From the NCBI GenBank assembly GCA_031277235.1, contig JAITMT010000110.1:1-20321 (forward strand): 20,321 nucleotides of DNA, given 5' to 3'. Source of the stretch: Tannerella sp. (lineage in GTDB: Bacteria > Bacteroidota > Bacteroidia > Bacteroidales > Tannerellaceae). The position numbers and the translations under genes are program-made. Below, one piece after another: positions 14,830 through 20,321 of the stretch. Each line of letters begins with the position of its first letter. Position 1 is the first letter of the stretch. The notes beneath the pieces were generated by a model that did no database searches, was not told the DNA's origin, and saw only the letters and a program-made list of their open reading frames with translations.

Positions 14830-14830
14830 C

Positions 14831-14982
14831 TGCGCACAACGAGCGGTTTCACGCAAGCGGGGGTGTATGCCCGCAGAAACATTTGTGCAAATTTGCAAGT
14901 GTATCGCCCGCCCGAACCTTTGTGAACCCCCCGCCTGCGTGAAGCCGCCACCCCGTCGTTACCTGCAATGCGGCGAGAGCGA
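14831..14982 (+). repeat. attC-like imperfect palindrome, copy 1
   Basis: AAC (14838-14840) and GTT (14958-14960) bound 123 bp. Inside, AACGA pairs with TCGTT. An asymmetric unpaired spacer follows, then CGGTTTCACGCA pairs with TGCGTGAAGCCG (one G-U), then GCGGGGG with CCCCCCGC. Outside, TGC (14831-14833) faces GCA four bases beyond GTT. The shared tail GCAATGCGGCGAGAGCGAC follows to 14982. The layout resembles integron attC sites (AAC/GTT-closed outer stem, bulged spacer, inner stem, variable loop). Confidence 0.65.
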
Positions 14983-15100
14983 CGTCGAGAAAAGTATGTG
15001 CAGCCCGAGAACACGATGAGAAAAGCGGGCATGCCGGGAAGATTATGTAGCCGAAAATTGGAAAAAACCGAAAATTTATGTGTTATTCACTGAAGAATTG

Positions 15101-15108
15101 TATCTTTG
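15101..15108 (+). promoter_or_regulatory. -7 promoter element inside cassette 2
   Basis: TATCTTTG matches TAnnTTTG. TATG lies 20 bases upstream (15077-15080). Transcription would begin near 15115, so the TTG at 15106 cannot be the start of the following gene, and ATG 15122 becomes the natural start. From 14983 to 15100 no gene is seen. Confidence 0.6.
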
Positions 15109-15121
15109 CACTCAAATAAAA

Positions 15122-15363
15122 ATGAATTATATTATGGTATATGTTGCGATAAACGAAAAAAAGCAAACGGGAAAGTGCTTTTGAGGCTTCTCAAAGGTAT
15201 TGATGGAACAAATGACTATGTTCGTTTTATGGACAGGGAAAAAGAATTGGAATTGGCGATTACCGACGCAATGAAAACGCAGAGAGTAAAATCAGGAAAT
15301 TCTTTACGCGAAATAGAATTTAAATTATCAAAAGAGAGAGGTTTATATGGAATTAAAAATTGA
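15122..15363 (+). pseudogene. Small gene interrupted by a frame change at a seven-A run (frameshift or -1 recoding)
   Basis: From ATG 15122 the frame reads MNYIMVYVAINEKK and stops after 20 residues at TGA 15182-15184. The -1 frame then stays open to 15363 with good protein character (GIDGTNDYVRFMDREKEL, then KSGNSLREIEFKL). The two join at A-AAA-AAG (15157-15163), placed exactly in the zero frame as the classical -1 slippery heptamer. Together they make a protein of about 80 residues of unknown family, soluble, with charged helices; size and setting would suit an antitoxin, but nothing proves it. Alternatives: a real deletion or insertion, a sequencing error in the A run, or a shorter protein starting at the in-frame ATG 15229. 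The end overlaps the next gene by 17 bp. Confidence 0.5.
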
Positions 15364-15814
15364 TTTATTAAAAGGAAGAGGAAAATCACGATTAAGAATT
15401 GTGTTTGGGGTTCTTTGCATCTTATTATCAGGTGCATGGCTTATCGTTGGAATTCTCGAAAAGGAATCTGAATTATTATTTTTATGGATTTTACAAGGAT
15501 TGTTATTTACGTTAATGGGCATTGTTCACCTCATGGAAGGACTGGGATACTCATTGGGGAGTTATTTTGGACGAGCCTTTGTATTGATAAACTCTGAAGT
15601 AATTTCATTGAAAACAAACATTTATGGAAAAGGACAATGTGTGAATTGGAGCGAAATTAATTCGATGAACTACCAACTCAATAAATTTAATATCCAAAAA
15701 ACAGACAATACGACTGTATCTATAAGTTTGGTCGAGTTGGATTATTTATCGGTACAGGAAGTTAAAAAAACTATTTACAGCATAGCGGAGGAAAAAAACA
15801 TTCAAATTACCTAA
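15347..15814 (+). CDS. Two-segment membrane protein with a PH-like cytoplasmic region
   Basis: The protein has 155 residues. Two hydrophobic segments (about 16-36 and 44-65) form a hairpin, followed by a soluble part of about 90 residues. Its strand pattern (VLINSEVISLKTN, VNWSEINSMNY, TTVSISL) and ending resemble small bacterial PH-like domains. I do not recognise a specific family. It overlaps the frame-disrupted gene by 17 bp and is probably translated with it. It is the second gene of cassette 2. Its stop is 17 bases before the AAC of palindrome 2. AT-rich like the other cargo. Confidence 0.65.
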   Translation: MELKIDLLKGRGKSRLRIVFGVLCILLSGAWLIVGILEKESELLFLWILQGLLFTLMGIVHLMEGLGYSLGSYFGRAFVLINSEVISLKTNIYGKGQCVNWSEINSMNYQLNKFNIQKTDNTTVSISLVELDYLSVQEVKKTIYSIAEEKNIQIT

Positions 15815-15820
15815 AATAAA

Positions 15821-15975
15821 TGCCAGCGCCCAACGAGTGGTTTCACGCAAGCGGGGGTATGCGTCCGTAGACAGTTTTGTGGGGAATTTGGAAGTGTATC
15901 GCCCGTGCGAACCTCCGTGAAACCCCCAACTGACGCCAAGCCACAGGGGCGTTAGCCGTCACCCGCGAGAGTGCA
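15821..15975 (+). repeat. attC-like imperfect palindrome, copy 2 (arms of two subfamilies)
   Basis: AAC (15832-15834, within GCCCAAC, a match to the RYYYAAC core) and GTT (15951-15953) bound 122 bp, followed by the shared tail GTCACCCGCGAGAGTGC. The left arm (TTTCACGCAAGCGGGGG) is like copies 1 and 4. The right arm (CCCCCAACTGACGCCAAGCC) is like copy 3. The stem is therefore poorly matched compared with copies 1 and 3. 15976-16129 holds no gene and no clear promoter. Confidence 0.6.
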
Positions 15976-16129
15976 GTACCGGAAGGTCGCGTCGGGAGAG
16001 TGACAGAAAACGGAATGACAGTAAGGCAAGGCACTCGCGAAGCCGTAAGGGCGGGAAAATTTAGAAGTTGTTCCCGACACGAATTGGGGAGTTTGAAGTG
16101 AATTGTTTAATAATTAAATATTTAGTAAT

Positions 16130-16516
16130 ATGAAAAGAATTGTCATAATAATGAGTTTATTCGTTTTTGTTGTCGCTTGCAGCGTACAAAATGATGATGT
16201 CGGTGTTGGAGGCATCCGTGTTGCTGATGGTAAAATCAAGAGTCCCCAATGGTTGGTAAGTCAAATTGACAGTATTGCAGATATTTACAACCGAAATCCT
16301 AATACGGGAGAGAGAATTTATTCAACAATTGTGTCATTGGTAGAGCACAAAGGAAATGAATATATTCATATTGCGGATGTGCTTAGTTCCCACTCTATCA
16401 ATGGTAATCTATATTTTACCATTTCAGGCGTTCCCATAGAGCAGGAATCAAACTTGTATACCGATTTGCCGCGGGAAAACAACCGTAGAGTATTGTGGAC
16501 TCCATGGGGTAACTGA
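16130..16516 (+). CDS. Small lipoprotein of unknown function
   Basis: The protein has 128 residues. It starts with a short lipoprotein signal (basic MKR, hydrophobic core, lipobox VVAC with Cys17) and then SVQNDD. The mature part of about 110 residues is beta-rich (STIVSLVEHKGNEYIHIADV, then LYFTISGVPI) and ends in a Trp-containing tail. It is expected to be anchored in the outer membrane or periplasm. I do not recognise the family. It is the only gene of cassette 3. No TAnnTTTG box precedes it, so it may depend on read-through. The stop is 16 bases before the AAC of palindrome 3. Confidence 0.7.
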   Translation: MKRIVIIMSLFVFVVACSVQNDDVGVGGIRVADGKIKSPQWLVSQIDSIADIYNRNPNTGERIYSTIVSLVEHKGNEYIHIADVLSSHSINGNLYFTISGVPIEQESNLYTDLPRENNRRVLWTPWGN

Positions 16517-16521
16517 AAAGG

Positions 16522-16680
16522 GGCTAACGTCTAACCGGCGGTTTGGCGCAATCGGGGGGGTAAATTGATTGCCCGAATTTTGGTGCGTCCGTTGACCGCA
16601 GGTGGTTGTCCGAACTGTGTGCGGTTGAACCCCCAACTGCGCCAAACCGTTCGGGCGTTGTATGTAATGCGCGGGCGACA
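16522..16680 (+). repeat. attC-like imperfect palindrome, copy 3 (second subfamily)
   Basis: AAC (16533-16535, within GTCTAAC, a match to RYYYAAC) and GTT (16657-16659) bound 127 bp. CGGTTTGGCGCA pairs perfectly over 12 bp with TGCGCCAAACCG, then a GGGGG run with CCCCC. AAC and CGGTTT are three bases apart, as in every copy. The loop is unrelated to that of copies 1, 2 and 4. The tail is GTAATGCGCGGGCGACAG. Confidence 0.65.
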
Positions 16681-16728
16681 GTGTAACCCGACAACGCTAA
16701 AATATGACGACTCGTAATAGAAAAAAGA

Positions 16729-16814
16729 AACGAGGGTAAATTTTACCTCTATTGACTGAACGAGAGTAAAATTTTCGTATCTTTGCCCTCGTTATAGAAA
16801 CAAGAGTAAAATTT
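16729..16814 (+). promoter_or_regulatory. Three phased direct repeats around the fic promoter (candidate operators)
   Basis: AACGAGGGTAAATTTT (16729), AACGAGAGTAAAATTTT (16759) and AACAAGAGTAAAATTT (16799) share the core AACGAGrGTAAA-A/T-TTT. Starts are 30 and 40 bp apart, about three and four helical turns, so all face the same side of the DNA. The second lies between the -33 and -7 positions, and the third just after the expected start of transcription. The first contains the palindrome GGTAAA-T-TTTACC. A further inverted partial copy (CCCTCGTT) lies at 16786-16793. This arrangement suggests repression, perhaps by the Fic protein's own C-terminal winged-helix-like region. Confidence 0.55.
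16778..16785 (+). promoter_or_regulatory. -7 promoter element of the fic gene
   Basis: TATCTTTG matches TAnnTTTG. TTG occurs 23 bases upstream, slightly further than ideal. The ATG at 16828 is 42 bases downstream. Confidence 0.55.
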
Positions 16815-16827
16815 ATACTTGAAGAAT

Positions 16828-17913
16828 ATGAATAGTTTTGACAGGAAAATACCGTACAACGACTTACCGCTATTACCGCCAGGAGCCGATATTGAAACGA
16901 AAAACATACTTCGCAAGACCATTTCGGCAGGTAGAGCGTTGGCTCAACTAAATGGCGCTTTGCAGAATTTGCCAAATCCGACTTTGTTTTTGGACACGAT
17001 TTACTTGCAGGAGGCAAAAGCGAGTTCGGAAGTGGAAAATATTATTACCACCAACGATGAACTCTATAAATCGTTAGTAGCAGACCGAAAGATTGAAAAT
17101 CCGGCAACAAAAGAAGTGTTGAGTTACAAAGAAGCGCTTTGGTTGGGTTTGGAAGAACTGAAAACCAAGCCATTTATTACGACCAATCTTTGTGTCAAAA
17201 TTGTTCAGTGCATTAAACAAAATTCCGCTTCTATTCGAGTTACGCCCGGAACAACTTTGAGTACGCCGCAAGGTGAAGTGATTTACACACCGCCAAGCGG
17301 AGAAAGTGTCATTTGTGAAAAATTGGCAAATTTGGAAAAATTCATTAACGAAGACAACGGAATTGACCCGCTAATCAAAATGGCGCTAATGCACTACCAA
17401 TTTGAGGCGATACACCCTTTTGCTGACGGAAACGGAAGAACAGGCAGAATTTTATTGTTGCTGTATCTCAAATTATCGGGGTTGTTGGACATTCCTGCCA
17501 TTTATTTGAGCGAGTACGTTATCAAAAATAAAACGGCGTATTATCAAAAGTTGCGAAGCGTAACCGAAAAAGACGATTGGGAAAACTACATTTTGTATAT
17601 CTTGGATATGATTGAGGAAACTTCTACAAGCGGCTTGGAACGACTGACTAAAATCACGGCAACAATGGAAAAAACCGCCGAAGAAATCAAAATGAAACTT
17701 CCGAAAGTGTATTCCAAAGATTTGATAGAAATTTTATTCCGTTTGCCCTATACTAAACGCCAACATTTGATAGACGAAAATATCGGTAACGCAAAAACGG
17801 TTGGAAACTATTTGATAGCGCTGGAAGAAAACGGATTTTTGAAATCGGTAAAAGTGGGTAAAGAGAAATTGTATCTCAATCAACGACTATTAGAAATTTT
17901 AGAGAGTAAGTGA
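16828..17913 (+). CDS. Fic-family protein (probable AMP transferase) with C-terminal winged-helix-like region
   Basis: The protein has 361 residues from ATG 16828. An in-frame TTG at 16819 would add three. The active-site motif HPFADGNGRTGR (196-207) is complete, with catalytic His196. An N-terminal inhibitory helix motif S-x-x-x-E-N (66-71, SSEVEN) marks a class II Fic enzyme with built-in inhibition by Glu70. The flap region GEVIYTPPSG (149-158) is also present. Most such proteins transfer AMP to a Ser, Thr or Tyr of a target. The last 70 residues (EILFRLPYTKRQHLIDENIG, then KTVGNYLIALEENGFL) look like a winged helix, common in Fic proteins that control their own promoter. It is the sole gene of cassette 4. 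The target is unknown. Confidence 0.92.
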   Translation: MNSFDRKIPYNDLPLLPPGADIETKNILRKTISAGRALAQLNGALQNLPNPTLFLDTIYLQEAKASSEVENIITTNDELYKSLVADRKIENPATKEVLSYKEALWLGLEELKTKPFITTNLCVKIVQCIKQNSASIRVTPGTTLSTPQGEVIYTPPSGESVICEKLANLEKFINEDNGIDPLIKMALMHYQFEAIHPFADGNGRTGRILLLLYLKLSGLLDIPAIYLSEYVIKNKTAYYQKLRSVTEKDDWENYILYILDMIEETSTSGLERLTKITATMEKTAEEIKMKLPKVYSKDLIEILFRLPYTKRQHLIDENIGNAKTVGNYLIALEENGFLKSVKVGKEKLYLNQRLLEILESK

Positions 17914-17920
17914 GTGAAAA

Positions 17921-18070
17921 TGCACTGTATACAACGAACGGTTTCACACAGAGGGTGTATGCCCGCAGAAACATTTTGTGGGAATTTGGAAGTTTATCGT
18001 CCGCCCGAATCTGTGTGGAATCCCCGCCTGCATGAAGCCGCCAGCACGTTGTCGGCAATGCGGCGACTGC
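17921..18070 (+). repeat. attC-like imperfect palindrome, copy 4
   Basis: AAC (17933-17935) and GTT (18048-18050) bound 118 bp. CGGTTTCACACA faces TGCATGAAGCCG with two mismatches and one G-U. The loop region GTGTATGCCCGCAGAAACAT is shared with copy 1. The tail GCAATGCGGCGACTGCGCAG matches that of copy 1 closely. It starts 19 bases after the fic stop. No gene is seen from 18071 to 18202. Confidence 0.65.
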
Positions 18071-18202
18071 GCAGTGGACCATGAAGTGGAGATTTGAACG
18101 TTAAATAAAATATAAACCGTTCGGCAAGGACATAAAACAAGTAAAAAATGAAAAAATAGCGAAAAATAACAACAGTAAAATCAATTTTAAAAAGAACGGA
18201 AA

Positions 18203-18619
18203 ATGAAAAGAGTAAAATTTTGGAAATACAGCGGAATATTCCTTATTGTGACTGGAATACTTCACACTATTGCGGCAATTGCGCTCGGAAAAGAAGCGTT
18301 TTCGGGAATAATCAGAGACGGACTATACGGCTTGACAGCAATAGATTATGAACGCTCGTTTGCGATATGGTTCTTTGTCTGCGGAATTTCTGTGATCCTG
18401 CTCGGACAAGTTTTGCACCACTATATCAAAAAAGAGCAAAAACCTGCACCACTGTCTTTTGGTTACAGCCTGTTGATATTCACGATTTTCGGCTGTATTG
18501 TAGAGCCGGGTTCCGGGTTTTGGCTTTTCATACCGCAAGCGTTGATCATTATCTTCGCAAACAAAAAACGACGACAAAACCCCGGCACGGCGGGACAGCA
18601 AAACAAGAGAATAATATGA
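18203..18619 (+). CDS. DUF6463-like small membrane protein
   Basis: The protein has 138 residues with four hydrophobic segments (about 10-29, 51-75, 84-103 and 105-123). It has a pattern I associate with DUF6463 proteins: WKYSGIFLIVTGILHTI, then RDGLYGL, then IWFFVCGISVILLGQVLHH. A Lys/Gln-rich tail is cytoplasmic. The function of the family is unknown. It follows the tail of palindrome 4 and would be the first gene of cassette 5. Its stop overlaps the next start as ATGA (18616-18619), so the two are translationally coupled. Confidence 0.65.
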   Translation: MKRVKFWKYSGIFLIVTGILHTIAAIALGKEAFSGIIRDGLYGLTAIDYERSFAIWFFVCGISVILLGQVLHHYIKKEQKPAPLSFGYSLLIFTIFGCIVEPGSGFWLFIPQALIIIFANKKRRQNPGTAGQQNKRII

Positions 18620-18831
18620 TTAAAAAATCAATTCCAATTTGGCTCTCAATAATTCCTCTTGCCATTTTGAACGGTGGACTGCGAGAAACGGTTTTATTAC
18701 TTCGACTTGAAGAAAGTTGCGCCCAAATTGTCAGCGGACTTATTTTGCTCTCGCTGATTTTATTCCATGAATTGGAAAAGGCGGGCAGAAAACGGAGTGA
18801 AAAAGAAAAATGTATTATCTTTGCAGTCTAA
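18616..18831 (+). pseudogene. Truncated membrane protein (N-terminal half)
   Basis: The frame encodes 71 residues: MIKKSIPIWLSIIPLAILNGGLRE, then a second hydrophobic stretch (about 39-51), then an abruptly charged tail (HELEKAGRKRSEKEKC). I recall Bacteroidota proteins of about 140-150 residues that begin in this way and have four membrane segments, so this looks like the first half with a foreign end. It overlaps the DUF6463-like gene as ATGA. The break falls at about 18765. Beyond it the sequence resumes with a promoter and a truncated nucleotidyltransferase gene. No palindrome follows, so the right end of this cassette seems deleted. Confidence 0.5.
18816..18823 (+). promoter_or_regulatory. 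-7 promoter element upstream of the nucleotidyltransferase remnant
   Basis: TATCTTTG matches TAnnTTTG. No good -33 element was found. It would drive the remnant at 18891 and possibly the metalloprotease gene at 19054. A 22-codon frame from ATG 18844 (MDDIQLDVEKIKIIQQWIKQ) starts 21 bases after it and overlaps the remnant. Confidence 0.5.
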
Positions 18832-18890
18832 ATAGGCAATAAAATGGATGATATTCAATTGGATGTTGAAAAAATAAAAATCATACAGCA

Positions 18891-19028
18891 ATGGATCAAA
18901 CAGATGCTTTAAATATTGTAAAAAGATATGCCGAAATAGTAAGGAATACATTTGACTGTCAAAAGATTATTCTTTTCGGATCGTATGCAAAGGGGAATGC
19001 ACGCAAGGAGCGTAAAACAAATGATTGA
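18891..19028 (+). pseudogene. Truncated MNT-type nucleotidyltransferase (antitoxin-like)
   Basis: The frame has 45 codons: MDQTDALNIVKRYAEIVRN, then QKIILFGSYAKGNARKE, then a foreign RKTND and stop. FGSYAKGNARKE is the helix-turn motif of minimal nucleotidyltransferases (GSxAxG), which should be followed by SDxDxxV carrying the metal-binding aspartates. Those residues and the remaining half of the domain are missing. MNT proteins often pair with HEPN toxins as antitoxins, and no HEPN gene is present. The deletion joins directly to the leader of the next gene, 25 bases upstream of its ATG. Confidence 0.65.
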
Positions 19029-19053
19029 TAGAATAAATAATAAAAAGTAAAAC

Positions 19054-20321
19054 ATGAAAAAGTCAGGTATCTTTTTGAGTTTGATGCTTAATCTGTGCAT
19101 CAGTCAAGGTCTAATTGCAGGCGCGCCCCTTCAGCCAATTAAACGTTCCGCAGGAAAGTTGACAATATCCATTGACCCGCGAATGGAACTGCTGGCGGCT
19201 ATTCATGCATTATCAAACAATCAGGATTTAGCCAACAGGAATTTGCCTTACACCCGGGAAATGATAAGTTATTTTCAATCCTTTTCGTCGCAGGAAGCCG
19301 TTAAAATGACCGAAAATCTTCAGCGGAAATTCGGTTTTTCATACGATGCGCCTGTCGCTTTCATGCTGCATTTGTCGCAACCAGCCGAATTGGAAGAAAA
19401 ATCAAAATTCTCCGATTACATCATGAAACGAAGTGGCGGGGGCGATTATCCGGAACAGTACCGGAAATCAATCAAACAGTTTGCAGCAATATCCAACTTT
19501 GAGGCTTTCTGGAACAGCAAAATACCGTTTTATAATCAAATATTGGACAAAACAATCGGCAATATTGGAGAAATAGATTTGGTAAAGGCTATGGAAGACT
19601 ATTTTAACGAAACACAGGAAAACTATAATGTTATCATAACCCCTGCTTTCAAGGGAGGCAAGGGGGCGTTTGTTTCCGGTCTCGACGGGAAAGAGAGTTT
19701 TTTTTCCACTTTTGAAACTTCTCAAGTACAAGACGATATCCCATATACAAAAGGCGATAATATCCTTTTTTACGTCTGGCATGAATACGGGCATTTTTTT
19801 GTAAACCCTTTGACCGAAAAACATGCGGACAGAGTTAGCGCACAAAGTCAATTGTTTGACCCCGTAAAAGATGCGATGTCCAGACAGGCATACGGAAATT
19901 GGACAATATGTCTTAATGAACACATAATTAGGGCTATAAATATCAGAATGATGGAATTGAATTTTGATTCTCAAGTAGCGACAACATTACTGAACAGGGA
20001 ATTGGAAAATGGCTTTATTTATATCAAACCGCTTATTGAAAAACTAAAAGATTTTGAAAAACAAAGAGATGAAAAGAACATTACTTTTTCGGATTTTTAT
20101 CCTGAATTGTTGGATGTGCCGGATAGTTTGCAAAAAGTGGAACATCGGGAACAAGTCAATATGAATTTTAATGGACCGATCAATGGAGTCTTGACGGAAG
20201 CAAAGTTAGCCGTTGTTTATCCAACTCAAGATTTAGATACGGAGGCTTTGAAAATGGCACAAGATTATGCTTCCATGGTTTTTGACAGATTTTTGAAAGC
20301 AAGAGGCGGCATATTGTTGGC
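19054..20321 (+). CDS. DUF4932-type secreted metalloprotease-like protein, 3' end outside window
   Basis: The frame is open from ATG 19054 to the window end (422 codons). It starts with a signal peptide (MKKSGIFLSLMLNLCISQGL, cleavage likely after IAG). ISIDPRMELLAAIHAL near 38-53 is the characteristic opening of DUF4932 proteins. The zinc-protease motif HEYGH (243-247) is followed by NEHIIRA (288-294), which could supply the third ligand (Glu289), so catalytic residues appear intact. It probably acts in the periplasm or outside the cell. Residues 370-422 form a further soluble region. It follows the truncated nucleotidyltransferase by 25 bp. Family assignment is from motif memory. Confidence 0.7.
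   Translation, partial: MKKSGIFLSLMLNLCISQGLIAGAPLQPIKRSAGKLTISIDPRMELLAAIHALSNNQDLANRNLPYTREMISYFQSFSSQEAVKMTENLQRKFGFSYDAPVAFMLHLSQPAELEEKSKFSDYIMKRSGGGDYPEQYRKSIKQFAAISNFEAFWNSKIPFYNQILDKTIGNIGEIDLVKAMEDYFNETQENYNVIITPAFKGGKGAFVSGLDGKESFFSTFETSQVQDDIPYTKGDNILFYVWHEYGHFFVNPLTEKHADRVSAQSQLFDPVKDAMSRQAYGNWTICLNEHIIRAINIRMMELNFDSQVATTLLNRELENGFIYIKPLIEKLKDFEKQRDEKNITFSDFYPELLDVPDSLQKVEHREQVNMNFNGPINGVLTEAKLAVVYPTQDLDTEALKMAQDYASMVFDRFLKARGGILL

Noticed and set aside
14667..15032. Leftward 121-codon frame across the end of the DUF2185 gene and palindrome 1
   Set aside because: Half of it is antisense to the DUF2185 gene and the other half is palindrome sequence; similar false frames arise at the other palindromes.
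14831..18070. The four palindromes as ordinary transcription terminators
   Set aside because: They are 118-127 bp, lack T-tracts, share loop and tail sequence, and are closed by AAC/GTT; simple terminators would not keep these.
1..20321. tRNA, rRNA, tmRNA or SRP RNA genes
   Set aside because: I looked for their conserved cores and saw none.

Overview
The window looks like chromosomal DNA from a member of the Bacteroidota, most likely Bacteroidales. Four things point there: a fimbrillin-type lipoprotein at the left edge; the TAnnTTTG form of the -7 promoter element in front of most genes; the absence of Shine-Dalgarno sequences; and a lysine in the YidC groove where proteobacteria carry arginine.

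Positions 1 to about 9.8 kb form a housekeeping block read right to left: DUF177/YceD protein, rpmF, fabH, era, pyrG, yidC, der, then the fimbrillin lipoprotein, cut by the window edge. It links ribosome biogenesis (YceD, L32, Era, Der), fatty-acid initiation (FabH), CTP synthesis and membrane-protein insertion. pyrG has its own promoter, which shows that its true start is an internal GTG. Several gaps contain short-period direct repeats (TTGAACC and CAAATCCT types), and one of them supplies the last codons of era. On the other side of a divergent promoter region with a perfect 11-bp-arm palindrome lie lplA and a helix-turn-helix protein gene, read left to right.

From 12.1 to 14.0 kb coding is sparse. 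There is a nested palindrome of about 230 bp, a leftward promoter-to-terminator unit that looks like a small noncoding RNA, gtrA, a possible decayed coding stretch, and a small HU-like ORF with a textbook promoter.

From 14.0 to 18.2 kb is the most unusual part. Unrelated small accessory genes, all rightward, are each followed within 8 to 19 bases of the stop codon by an imperfect palindrome of 118 to 127 bp that opens with AAC and closes with GTT. The sequence just after GTT is also shared, and this tail alone occurs before the first gene. This is the layout expected of integron gene cassettes joined at GTT, here without an integrase in the window (a CALIN-like array). Cargo: a DUF2185 immunity-like protein, a frame-disrupted small gene plus a membrane protein, a small lipoprotein, and a Fic protein with three phased operator-like repeats at its promoter. 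A fifth unit (DUF6463-like membrane protein plus a truncated membrane protein) has lost its right end. It abuts a truncated nucleotidyltransferase gene, followed by a DUF4932-type metalloprotease that runs off the right edge.

All calls are from reading the sequence; no database search was possible.
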